A DNA stretch of 64,000 nucleotides, taken from positions 3,720,501-3,784,500 of the forward strand of contig NZ_CP040094.1 in the NCBI RefSeq assembly GCF_013343235.1. Direction: 5' to 3'. Positions 38,353-46,912 of this stretch are shown here, piece after piece. How positions within the stretch are numbered: the stretch's first letter is position 1; each line of letters starts with the position of its first letter. The translations under genes and the position numbers were made by a program. The notes below the pieces were generated by a model, which was not told the DNA's origin, did not search any database, and worked only from the letters and a program-made list of their open reading frames with translations. This stretch comes from Nostoc sp. TCL240-02. GTDB lineage: Bacteria > Cyanobacteriota > Cyanobacteriia > Cyanobacteriales > Nostocaceae.

Positions 38353-38991
38353 GCTATGGTGTATACACAAGTCGAATTACCCCCCTTAATCCCCCCTTGT
38401 AAAGGGGGGAAACAAGAGAATCTATCTAGTTCCCTCCCCTTTATAAGGGGAGGGTTAGGGTGGGGTAAATTTCCTCAACTTACAAATAACTTCCCTAATT
38501 TTATCCATCACACCATCAATATCTTGATAAACTTCTTGATTCGTAAATCTCAAAAATCTCGTACCTTTTGATTCCAAAAATGCTTGGCGATCGCGGTCAT
38601 ATTCTGGAACTCCATCTTGATAGTGACTATCACCATCAATTTCTATGGCAAGTCTCAATTCCGAAGAATAAAAATCCACTACAAATCTGTCAATACTGTA
38701 TTGTCTGCGAAATTTACAGCTTTCAATTTGTTGATTTCTAAGTTTTGCCCAAACTATTTTTTCAGATGGGGGCATATTGTTTCTGAGAGTTTGCCGTTTT
38801 TGCTTTTCTGAGGTTAGGTTATACAGCTTTGTCATCAGCGTTTTCATATTCCTGGACTCTGCTTATTATTCCCAGGATTACCCCCCTTAATCCCCCCTTG
38901 GAAAGGGGGGAAATAAGAAATCTTGTTCCCTCCCCTTGTAAAGGGGAGGGTTAGGGTGAGGTAATTCAATAACTTGCGCGTACACCGTAGC
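38353..38991. mobile_element. DUF559 gene unit bracketed by MITE-type inverted ends and direct repeats
   Basis: The left end GCTATGGTGTATACACAAGT (38353-38372) and the right end ACTTGCGCGTACACCGTAGC (38972-38991) are diverged inverted copies of the 20-bp MITE end found at 33995. Just inside lie two ~87-bp direct repeats (38377-38467 and 38878-38963: TTACCCCCCTTAATCC... to ...GGAGGGTTAGGGTG). Between them is one DUF559 gene, whose last codons are formed by the first repeat. A target duplication is not clear (CCTTTATAA left, CTTTTTAAA right). Reading it as a mobile unit is inference. Confidence 0.55.
38455..38847 (-). CDS. DUF559-domain putative endonuclease (Vsr-like)
   Basis: 130 aa, full domain length. 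The DUF559 (PF04480) pattern is present: LRNNMPPSEKIVWAKLRN (~22-39), KFRRQYSIDRFVVDFYS (~45-61) and the acidic core AIEIDGDSH (~67-75), then GTRFLRFTNQEV (~95-106). The fold belongs to the Vsr/restriction-endonuclease superfamily, and the D...ExD residues resemble a nuclease site. Such genes occur in many copies in Nostoc and have no established function. The C-terminal TPP and stop lie inside the GGGTTAGGGTGGGGT repeat. Confidence 0.82.
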   Translation of the reverse strand: MKTLMTKLYNLTSEKQKRQTLRNNMPPSEKIVWAKLRNQQIESCKFRRQYSIDRFVVDFYSSELRLAIEIDGDSHYQDGVPEYDRDRQAFLESKGTRFLRFTNQEVYQDIDGVMDKIREVICKLRKFTPP

Positions 38992-39091
38992 CTTTTTAAA
39001 GAGGATCTAAAACTTTTTACCCCTAATTTTTCCGAAATTGAGCATAATATTGTTGAAGCTTCATCAAGATGCGTCTAACTCACACCTGCTC

Positions 39092-41719
39092 ATGAACGAA
39101 CAGCGTTTACAAGCTTATAATCAGCTAATTCAAACCCTGCTAAATTGCCCTAGCGGGGAAGAACCAGAGATATTAGCAGCGAATACAGAATTACTAGATG
39201 CTAACTTTGTGCAGGTTGTTGTAGCAGCAGCAGAGTATTTTGCCCAGCAGGGAGAAGAAAATACTGCAAACTGGTTGAGAAACCTAGCAACATATCTCAC
39301 CTCAGAAACTCCCCCCATCACCCAAGAAGATATAGAGACTTACTTGCAATTTTTAATAGAAATACTGCAAGCAACAGCAGAAAGCAACGGCGATGCTCAA
39401 GTAATTTACCCATTGCTGGCAGCTAATACCGATAAACTCAATGATATTTTTGCTCAATTATTGCGTCATTGGGCAACAAATACCCTAACAGAAGCGGAAC
39501 CAGATGCAGCAACATCCATCGCCGCAGTGATTGGTAATTTTAGTAATCTGATTCAGCAGTTTCCCTTGGGTAGTAAAGCCAACAACATGGAAATTGCTAT
39601 TACTGGCTATGAAATCGCCCTAACTGTATATACCCGCAGCGCCTTTCCTGAAAATTGGGCAACGACGCAAAATAATCTGGGGACTGCTTACGGTGACAGA
39701 ATATTAGGAGAACGAGCCGAGAATATAGAAGAAGCGATCGCTGCTTATTCTGCTGCACTGGAAGTTAGAACCCGCAGCGCCTTTCCTGAAAATTGGGCAA
39801 CGACGCAAAATAATCTGGGGACTGCTTACGGTAACAGAATATTAGGAGAACGAGCCGAGAATATAGAAAAAGCGATCGCTGCTTATTCTGCTGCACTGGA
39901 AGTATATACCCGCAGCGCCTTTCCTGAAAATTGGGCAATGACGCAAAATAATCTGGGGAATGCTTACGGTAACAGAATATTAGGAGAACGAGCCGAGAAT
40001 ATAGAAAAAGCGATCGCTGCTTATTCTGCTGCACTGGAAGTTAGAACCCGCAGCGCCTTTCCTGAAAATTGGGCAATGACGCAAAATAATCTGGGGAATG
40101 CTTACTCTGACAGAATATTAGGAGAACGAGCCGAGAATATAGAAGAAGCGATCGCTGCTTATTCTGCTGCACTGGAAGTTAGAACCCGCAGCGCCTTTCC
40201 TCAAAACCATGCAGAAACTTTGTTAAATCTCGGCAGATTATACCAAGATGAAGAACAATTTAACTCAGCTTACAATACCTTTATTAAAGCAATAGAAACA
40301 GTGGAAGCTTTGCGGGGTGAAATTGTTTCTGGCGAAGAAGTTAAGCGCAAACAAGCAGAAGAATGGAATCAACTTTATCGATGCATGGTGGAAGTTTGCC
40401 TAGCATTGGCTAAAGAGACCGAGGCAATAGAATATATTGAACGTAGCAAAACCCGCAATTTAGTAGAACTGTTAACTAAAGCAACATCAATAAACCTAGA
40501 AAGGGTTCCTTTAGTTGGTAGCAGCATCCACTTTTCACAAATTCAAAACCTCTTAGACAACGAAACTGTAATCATTCAGTGGTACATTTTTAATAATTGT
40601 TTTCGCGCTTTTATCATCACCCACGAGAATAATCAGCCAATAATCTGGCATTCTAATGAACAAGACTTAAATGCCTTAATCGATTGGACAAATGAATATC
40701 TACGCGACTATTACAACCTGGAAGACAAAGATAAAATCCAATGGCAGAATCAGCTAGAAGAACGCCTGAAAAAGTTAGGAGAAATTCTGCATCTTGAGGA
40801 AATTTTAGACCAAATACCCAAACAATACTACAGATTAATCCTTATTCCTCATCGCTACTTACACCTCTTTCCTCTCCACGCTTTACCTGTCAAAGAATCA
40901 TACTTAATTGACTTATTTACCAACGGCGTAGGCTATGCACCCAGTTGTCAACTTTTGCAACAAGTCCAACTGCGTCAACGTCCTGATTTTAAATCTTTAT
41001 TTGCCATCCAAAATCCCACAGAAGACTTATATCAAGGCTACGAAAAAGATTTAGGAGCCGTTGCAGCCATCAAGAAACAGTTTACCGATGCTCAGATTTT
41101 GAAACAAGACCAAGCAAAAAAATCAGCAATTCTCTGTATGAATGAAAACCCTCACAATGTCATGCTGCATGGAAAATTGCTGAAAGCTAGCTGTGCTTTT
41201 TTCTTCTGTCATGGATACTTTAACTCTGCTTCTCCCCAAGATTCTGGTTTACAGTTAGCTGATGGAAACCTGACTTTAGCAGATATCATTACTCACTTCA
41301 AACTAGAAAACTGTCGCCTAGTCACTCTCTCTGCTTGCGAAACGGGTTTTACCGACTTCACAAGCACCAGTGATGAATACATTGGTTTACCCAGTGGATT
41401 TTTGTTAGCAGGTAGCACCAATGTAGTCAGTAGCCTTTGGACAGTCAGTGCTACAGCTACAGCTTTATTGATGATTAAATTTTACGAAGAACTACAGCAG
41501 CAAAGTAATATTGTATTAGCTTTAAATACAGCACAACGTTGGTTAAGGGATACGACAGTCAAAGGCTTTCAAGATTGGCTGATTAACTCCTCACTAAGTC
41601 TAGTTTGGCAAGCACAACTAAATCAATATTTTGATGATAATCATAACAATGCCTCAACTAAACCCTTTGAATCACCTTTTTATTGGGCTGCTTTTTGTAA
41701 TATAGGTAAAGGATTTTAG
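39092..41719 (+). CDS. TPR-CHAT protein (caspase-like protease), first gene of a three-gene operon
   Basis: 875 aa from ATG 39092 (MNEQRLQAYNQL); a TTG at 39038 would add 18 residues. No signal peptide, so cytoplasmic. An N-terminal helical domain (~1-165) is followed by four 46-aa TPR-like repeats (~180-365) of near-identical DNA, more TPRs (~370-440) and a C-terminal CHAT domain (~560-875). His707 (FFFCHGYFN) and Cys749 (LSACETG) form the caspase-like dyad. CHAT proteases in other bacteria cut partner proteins after sensing (for example Csx29 in the type III-E system). Three bases separate its stop from the next gene. Confidence 0.9.
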   Translation: MNEQRLQAYNQLIQTLLNCPSGEEPEILAANTELLDANFVQVVVAAAEYFAQQGEENTANWLRNLATYLTSETPPITQEDIETYLQFLIEILQATAESNGDAQVIYPLLAANTDKLNDIFAQLLRHWATNTLTEAEPDAATSIAAVIGNFSNLIQQFPLGSKANNMEIAITGYEIALTVYTRSAFPENWATTQNNLGTAYGDRILGERAENIEEAIAAYSAALEVRTRSAFPENWATTQNNLGTAYGNRILGERAENIEKAIAAYSAALEVYTRSAFPENWAMTQNNLGNAYGNRILGERAENIEKAIAAYSAALEVRTRSAFPENWAMTQNNLGNAYSDRILGERAENIEEAIAAYSAALEVRTRSAFPQNHAETLLNLGRLYQDEEQFNSAYNTFIKAIETVEALRGEIVSGEEVKRKQAEEWNQLYRCMVEVCLALAKETEAIEYIERSKTRNLVELLTKATSINLERVPLVGSSIHFSQIQNLLDNETVIIQWYIFNNCFRAFIITHENNQPIIWHSNEQDLNALIDWTNEYLRDYYNLEDKDKIQWQNQLEERLKKLGEILHLEEILDQIPKQYYRLILIPHRYLHLFPLHALPVKESYLIDLFTNGVGYAPSCQLLQQVQLRQRPDFKSLFAIQNPTEDLYQGYEKDLGAVAAIKKQFTDAQILKQDQAKKSAILCMNENPHNVMLHGKLLKASCAFFFCHGYFNSASPQDSGLQLADGNLTLADIITHFKLENCRLVTLSACETGFTDFTSTSDEYIGLPSGFLLAGSTNVVSSLWTVSATATALLMIKFYEELQQQSNIVLALNTAQRWLRDTTVKGFQDWLINSSLSLVWQAQLNQYFDDNHNNASTKPFESPFYWAAFCNIGKGF
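39632..40201 (+). repeat. 138-bp tandem repeats within the TPR-CHAT gene
   Basis: Units start at 39632, 39770, 39908, 40046 and 40184 (the last partial) with ACCCGCAGCGCCTTTCCT. Each encodes 46 residues (TRSAFPENWA...ILGERAENIE...AAYSAALEV). The four full copies differ at only a few bases, far less than normal TPR repeats, which suggests recent duplication or gene conversion. Each copy carries a HIP1 site (GCGATCGC). Confidence 0.95.
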
Positions 41720-41722
41720 AAA

Positions 41723-42097
41723 ATGTCAGTTTATAGAAATAGCGTCTTAGCTTTTATTCAAGTGCTTGACTCTCAATCAAAATTGATTCCTACTCAAGAC
41801 TGGAATGAATTGCAGCAACTATCGAGTCAGTTCCCAGAAGACGATGAGGAAATTTCAGAAATCCTAGAAAATTGGTTGCAACCAGAATCCCGTAGTCAAC
41901 TTCTAGAAGACTACAAGCAATATCTGAAATCACTCACTGCTGCATCTCCTATTGATATAGACAGAAACATAGGAATAGCTAATAGTAAATCACAAACTCC
42001 AGTCAATCAACCTAGTGAATCATCAAAGGAACTTGTAGATAACGCCATTAAAAACAACTCTCCTTTGTCTGAAAACACGAAACCCGACAAAAAATAG
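41723..42097 (+). CDS. Small linker protein of the CHAT operon
   Basis: 124 aa. An N-terminal helical half (RNSVLAFIQVLDSQ; EISEILENWLQP, ~1-72) is followed by a polar, probably disordered C-terminal half rich in Ser/Asn/Lys. No family recognised. It starts 3 bases after the CHAT stop and its own stop overlaps the next start by one base (TAGTG at 42095-42099), so the three genes are translationally coupled. A role as adaptor or cleavage substrate of the CHAT protease is inference from position. Confidence 0.7.
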   Translation: MSVYRNSVLAFIQVLDSQSKLIPTQDWNELQQLSSQFPEDDEEISEILENWLQPESRSQLLEDYKQYLKSLTAASPIDIDRNIGIANSKSQTPVNQPSESSKELVDNAIKNNSPLSENTKPDKK

Positions 42098-43455
42098 TGA
42101 AGAATTTCAGCCTCAGCCTCTATGCTTTTCATCTCCGCCACACCCTAACTGAACTTCCCGGTGAAGTTGTGACAGATGCTAATCTCTTGTGGGAAAATCT
42201 GGTGAAAGTGGGTGAAGGTTCACTAAGTTTTGTTGGGTTGAAAGATTTACGCTCAAAATTAATTTGTTATCAAAATGGTAAATACGAACCCAAGCGGGAA
42301 ATAGGAAGAATACCAGAACGGTTAATTGATGCTCAAGATTTAGATTTGGGTAGTCTCCCCACAACAGAAGGCTTTAAAATTAATGCTAATCTTCAACCTT
42401 TCTTGCTTAACGATACCTACGCAGTTGATTTAACTCTTGTTCCAGAATCACCAAACATTTCCATAGACATACCACAACTGCAACATTTTAAACCAAGTTC
42501 CCTACTACCATCTAATATTCAAGCATCTTTAGGACAAACATTATCGATTTATGGAGAAGTAGAGCCAACTGAAGATTGTGATACACTAGCTGAAAAATTA
42601 GCCATAGCCTTAGTAGCTGGCACAAATTTAAATCCTGTACGATCGCAACAAGGAGGACTGTTTGGTAGTCTTTTATTTGAATACCAAGCACTTGACCCAG
42701 ATGAACCAGATAATCCTGCCAAACAATGCCATATTTTAATAGTCATTAATAATAGTCAAGCTGCAACAGCAACACTTGCAGCAGAAGCTTATGACTGGTT
42801 GCTAAATTTACTATGTAGCTACCATAAAATACTTTACATTTATCAACTAGCGCGTCAACGCTACCGAGATGCGAGAACAATTTACAGTGATTTAGAAAAT
42901 AAAATTCAAGAATTTAACAGCCTGATATCTGAAAACCAAACAAAATTATCTTGCTTAAAAAGCTTAATGGGAGAAATCCCCAAAAAAAGCTTTGATTACA
43001 CCAGATGTTTGCAAGATTTACAAACACACCATACAGCAATTACTACTAATATTATTAACTACAAAATTTGCTTAGACCAGATTAAAACTATTGATAACGG
43101 AAATAGACCAAAATTCTGGCAAGATTTTTTCAACAAAGAATGTAAGAAATGGCGAGAACAAATCCAAACAGATATTAACTATCTGACTCCAGGTCAGGAA
43201 TTGTTTGGGCAATTCGTTGATACTATCCGAGGTATAGTAGAAACAGAACAAACTGAGCGCGATCGCTCTTTAGAAAACACAATCCAGATATTAGGTATCG
43301 GCTTTGGCGGTGGTGCGATCGCCTCTGGTGTATTCACAACACATATTGATAAAATTAATCTGCCGTTAGTACAAAAACATCCCCTTTACGCATCGTTAAC
43401 TTTGGGAGCATCCCAGTTTTTTGCAAAGAAGACGAAAATCAGTCAGGATAGGTAA
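42097..43455 (+). pseudogene. CHAT-operon effector with C-terminal membrane hairpin, 3' end replaced by an IS
   Basis: GTG start at 42097, overlapping the previous stop. As it stands the frame encodes 452 aa, but the last 17 codons (from 43404) lie in the left end of an ISKra4-type element. Joining 43403 to 44579 restores 455 aa ending LSIIATVVFIALGWLITKRK. The soluble part (~1-385) has a helical/coiled region (~270-370); then DRSLENTIQ and helix 1 (~395-417, ILGIGFGGGAIASGVF), a short loop and helix 2 (~433-450, lost here). A C-terminal two-helix hairpin is typical of membrane-acting effectors. No named family recognised. Confidence 0.8.
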
Positions 43456-44569
43456 GACGAGTGTATTTACTTACCGATGACCCCAGAACAAAAGCAAGCT
43501 CTTCAAAAACATATTCAGGCGATTGCTAAAATATTGTATGAAGATACGTCAAAAGAAAAGCTCACAAATCTTGCAGCAATTGAAGAAGCAGTGCGGAGTC
43601 AAATGCAGAAGCATGTTATGCCAGAAGTAGGGGTTTTTTTATCGAAACGATTACAGGGACAACCGCAGGATACCAACGACGGCTCAAAAGCATTCTTGGA
43701 GAGTTAGCAATAACGAGCAAACAAGCCATTGAATTAGAAGTCGCACCAAGTACTCAACTGAGTCCATATCTAGAAACTTGTTGTTTGAGGGTAAGTGCGA
43801 ATGTCAGCTATGAAGATGCGGCATCAGACATCAAGTATTTTACGGGCATAGAGGTTTCTCACAGCAGTCAACAGAGATTAGTGCATCGCCAGAATTTTGA
43901 GTTGCCAACACCAGAACAGACAATTGAAGAATTAAGCGTCGATGGTGGAAACATCCGTGTCCGAACTCCTAAAGGTCAAATATGTGCATGGCTTGGCTAT
44001 AAAGCAATTAGCTTACATCATCTCGGAATCTTGGGAACTTCATTTCAGAATAATCAGATTGTGATTGATTGGGTTAATGACCAACCACTGGCTAGCCCAC
44101 TCACTTGTATTGGTGATGGACATGACGGCATTTGGAATATAATTGACCAATTAGCACCTGATGCACAACGTCGAGAAATACTTGATTGGTTCCATTTAAT
44201 AGAAAACCTCCACAAAGTTGGGGGTTCACAAAAACGCTTGAAACAAGCACAAAATCTACTATGGAAAGGCCAAGTTGAGGCTACTATTGCCTTATTTACA
44301 GATTGTAAAGGCAAACAAGTACAAAACTTTTGCCGTTATCTTGATAAGCATCGCAATCGCATTATCAACTACGAATATTATCAAGCTGAAGAAATTTGTT
44401 CAATTGGTTCAGGTTCAGTTGAATCTGCCGTTAAACAGGTTGACCGTCGAACAAAAATTTCCGGGGCACAATGGAAACGAGAAAATGTGCCTCAAGTCCT
44501 AGCCCATCGCTGTGCTTACCTCAATGGATTATTGTCAGTTTGAGCCACTTTAAAAAGTGAGATGCTCCC
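43404..44569 (+). mobile_element. ISKra4-type insertion sequence, 1166 bp, with 9-bp target duplication
   Basis: Left end GGGAGCATCCCAGTTTTT (43404-43421) and right end, read on the other strand, GGGAGCATCTCACTTTTT (to 44569) are imperfect inverted repeats. The flanks carry a perfect 9-bp direct repeat GTTAACTTT at 43395-43403 and 44570-44578. The transposase lies inside. Removing the element with one copy of the repeat restores the last membrane helix and stop of the disrupted gene, which confirms both ends. Confidence 0.92.
43477..44543 (+). CDS. ISKra4-family transposase, two frames joined by a -1 frameshift
   Basis: The N-terminal frame starts at ATG 43477 (TPEQKQALQKHIQAIAKIL) and stops at 43707. 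The rest is in the -1 frame and reads through GTTAGYQRRLKSILGEL, then LSPYLETCCLRVSANVSYED to the stop at 44543. Frames overlap at GGGGTTTTTTTATC (43630-43643), which contains the slippery heptamer T TTT TTA in phase, so programmed -1 frameshifting is plausible; a simple mutation is the alternative. The DDE residues can be placed at SVDGGNI, IGDGHDG and GSGSVESAV. Fused length ~355 aa, as expected for the family. Confidence 0.85.
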
Positions 44570-44578
44570 GTTAACTTT

Positions 44579-44639
44579 AAGCATCATTGCTACCGTGGTA
44601 TTTATCGCTTTAGGTTGGCTAATTACCAAACGTAAATAA
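44579..44639 (+). pseudogene. Detached 3' end of the CHAT-operon effector gene
   Basis: After the IS and the second target repeat, the bases 44579-44639 encode (L)SIIATVVFIALGWLITKRK and a TAA stop in the frame of the gene at 42097. This is the missing second membrane helix with a positive cytoplasmic tail. Confidence 0.88.
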
Positions 44640-45082
44640 AGTAAATTCTTCGGATAAACTATGAAAATAAAAGACATGACTACAGAACAGTTACAAAACT
44701 TGATCTGTAATCCCCTGATAAATTGGGGGACTTTAAGAGCTTTTTGCCTGCTTTTTTAAGGTGGGTTGGGGGGATCAAAAGCCTGTAGCGCAACTCTAGA
44801 AGACTGGTGTGTACACCGTGGCCTTGATAAGGGGAGGGTTAGGGTGGGGTTAAACCTTTGTTAATCTAGCTATTTCAGACTTGTGTGTACACCGTAGGAC
44901 TCAGAGAGGGACGGTTTTGTCTGCATAGTAAAACCAGGGAGAGGTTTTTAGGCGATTAGGAGACTAATCAGGAATTTTGCGGAGATTGAGAGTTAATCGA
45001 CATAAAGTAGTATACTTTTCTGGGTTCGCCTAAAACTATCAAAAAGTTTCGTCTAAAAACCAAAAATTTTGGGGTTGCTCTA
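44640..45082. other. Intergenic repeats and a truncated small gene
   Basis: A short frame at 44661-44759 (MKIKDMTTEQLQNLI...) starts like the small antitoxin-type proteins common in Nostoc but is truncated after ~15 residues by repeat DNA. Two direct copies of the 20-bp MITE end follow at 44803-44822 and 44879-44898, with a GGGGAGGGTTAGGGTGGGGT repeat (44831-44850) between them, as in the DUF559 unit. Confidence 0.5.
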
Positions 45083-45451
45083 ATGCTAAGTCCTGTAATA
45101 ACAGTCAGTATCTTTCAAAAACAACCCGATCCTGAAGCATTCTCAGCAGGTGAAGTCATCTTTGAAGAAGGACAGTCTGGTGATAGTATGTACGGCATTC
45201 TGGAAGGAGAGGTAGAGATAGTAGTTAATGACAAGGTTGTAGAAACCATTGAGAAGGGCGAAGTTTTTGGTGCTGGAATACTTGTAGGAATAAAAAATAG
45301 AAATTACACAGCTATTGCCAAGGTGGATACTAAACTAGGTTTTCTTAATGAAGAAGGGTTTCTCTTTGCCGTTCAGGAAACACCTATGTTTGCCATACAG
45401 GTGATGAAAAGTTACTCAGAGCGTCTTAGTCGCTTACAGCGTCTGGTTTAA
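45083..45451 (+). CDS. Cyclic nucleotide-binding domain protein
   Basis: 122 aa, almost entirely a cNMP-binding domain: FSAGEVIFEEGQSGDSMYGILEGEVEIV (split, ~20-47), the phosphate-binding-cassette-like region KGEVFGAGILVG (~58-69) and NRNYTAIAKVDTKLGFL, then a C-terminal helix. The cassette lacks the typical RTA residues, so binding of cAMP/cGMP is uncertain. No DNA-binding or enzyme domain, so a regulatory partner or a sensor subunit is likely. No operon partner is evident. Confidence 0.8.
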   Translation: MLSPVITVSIFQKQPDPEAFSAGEVIFEEGQSGDSMYGILEGEVEIVVNDKVVETIEKGEVFGAGILVGIKNRNYTAIAKVDTKLGFLNEEGFLFAVQETPMFAIQVMKSYSERLSRLQRLV

Positions 45452-45607
45452 AGGAGGCAGGGGGCAGGGGGCAGAATATCTGGCTCTCATCTTAGGACTC
45501 TGCGTGAAGGGTCTTGTCAGGAAGAGATGCAGTATTCCAACTGAGCCTTCTGTCCTCACTATAGCTGCCTTTGGTGGTGAAAGGTGGAGAATTTACCGGA
45601 GGTAGTA

Positions 45608-45973
45608 ATGGTGCGTAAACGGTTGATTATTGAGATGGGGATGGGAATAGATCAGCATGGACAAGAGCCAACAGTAGCATCATCTAGGGCAGTAAGGAAT
45701 GCGATCGCTCACAATGCTTTACCTGGTGTTTGGGAAGTTGCAGGTTTAAGTCATCCCAATGAAATGATTATAGAGGTTCAGGTAGCAGTTCCATATCCAG
45801 AACAAGTTAGAGAAGAAGAGGTACTGGCTGTCCTACCATTTGGTCGGAAAAGTCTTACCGTAGAATCTGGGGGAATGATAGTTCAAGGGCGGGCCATTCC
45901 TGAACTAAACGATAAAAATGATGAAATGTTGATTGCGATCGCATCTGTTACAGTTCTGATCGAAAATGAGTAG
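45608..45973 (+). CDS. Lin0512 family protein
   Basis: 121 aa. The start is ATG 45608, preceded by a GGAGG ribosome-binding site at 45598-45602; a GTG at 45584 is also in frame but lacks such a site. It matches the Lin0512 (PF09585) family: IEMGMGIDQHGQEPTVA (~6-22), NALPGVWEVAGL and VQVAVPYPEQV. Length is normal. Function is not established for the family; it is a small conserved, probably oligomeric cytoplasmic protein. Confidence 0.85.
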   Translation: MVRKRLIIEMGMGIDQHGQEPTVASSRAVRNAIAHNALPGVWEVAGLSHPNEMIIEVQVAVPYPEQVREEEVLAVLPFGRKSLTVESGGMIVQGRAIPELNDKNDEMLIAIASVTVLIENE

Positions 45974-46002
45974 TTGAGATGAAATGACGCATCTATGAAC
46001 AA

Positions 46003-46710
46003 TCATCTGTTTTTAATTGCTTGGTGATTATTAGCCATTGCTGTAAAAAAGTTAGCATCTACACATTGTCGGGAAATTTCAAAAGCTTCAAAGTAGCCAT
46101 CTTTCTGGCCTAACTCCCGTGCCCAAAAACGAGATAAAACCAGTATGGCATCAAGTTGCATAAATGCTTTGTTTACCTCTGATTCATAACAACCGATAGC
46201 TGCAACTTTTTCCTCAATTACAGATGTAATATCCACAAAAAAGTTGGGTTCAAAACCACGTAAAAAAACAGGTGGGGCTGAATACCACAAAGTTATGTTT
46301 TTGCGGGTAGCAACATTAGAAACTGCGATCGCACACACTTCATGATCTCTATGCCCATATTTTTCAGGTTGTGGTGCATGAGTAATAATCAGATCCGGTT
46401 GCCAACGCCCAATAGCTTCTTCTGTAACTTTAATCACTGCTTGAGTTGAAAAATTATACTCCTCAAGTGCATAAAACTCGTAAGTTGCACCGATGATTTT
46501 ACCTGCTGCATCCGCTTCTTGATGACGTGTACCCTTAATAGGCGAACTGGAAAGACTGCCATCAGTCAAAATTAAGCAACGAATATTCCACCCTGCCTTG
46601 GACATCAAACTGAGAGTGCCAGCAGCAGGTAGAACTTCATCATCAGCATGAGCATAAATTGTTAAGACAGTTCGTTGACCAAAGTTTTTTGAGTCTGAAT
46701 CAGTGTTCAT
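46003..46710 (-). CDS. PIG-L/LmbE-family deacetylase
   Basis: 235 aa. The zinc-site motifs are present: IYAHADDEVLPAAGT (~18-32, with the A-H-x-D-D-E motif) and GHRDHEV (~119-125). Family members remove N-acetyl groups from GlcNAc-type sugars or related small molecules (for example MshB, BshB). No mycothiol or bacillithiol genes lie near; the adjacent cellulose-synthase-like gene, in the same orientation 200 bases upstream, makes a sugar substrate plausible. Cytoplasmic, no signal peptide. Confidence 0.88.
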   Translation of the reverse strand: MNTDSDSKNFGQRTVLTIYAHADDEVLPAAGTLSLMSKAGWNIRCLILTDGSLSSSPIKGTRHQEADAAGKIIGATYEFYALEEYNFSTQAVIKVTEEAIGRWQPDLIITHAPQPEKYGHRDHEVCAIAVSNVATRKNITLWYSAPPVFLRGFEPNFFVDITSVIEEKVAAIGCYESEVNKAFMQLDAILVLSRFWARELGQKDGYFEAFEISRQCVDANFFTAMANNHQAIKNR

Positions 46711-46912
46711 ATTTGTGTTTTCTAGATTGGATTTATAAAGGAGTTAAGAGTTAAGAGTTATTCTCCTGATCTTTGCATCCTTATTAGACCAATACAGTTC
46801 AGTTAAGCTTCAAAAAACTCTTTGTCAAAGTCAATTTTTTTTACGTAGACGCAAAGCATCTTCCCGCAGAGGACACAGAGAGAAGGAAAATTTAACTGAT
46901 CTATATTGACTC

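Noticed and set aside
39765..40034. Minus-strand repeated open frame
   Set aside because: It is the antisense of the 138-bp TPR repeats of the CHAT gene.
39632..40201. Diversity-generating retroelement variable repeat
   Set aside because: No reverse transcriptase or template repeat in the window, and the copies differ by scattered bases rather than adenine-biased changes.
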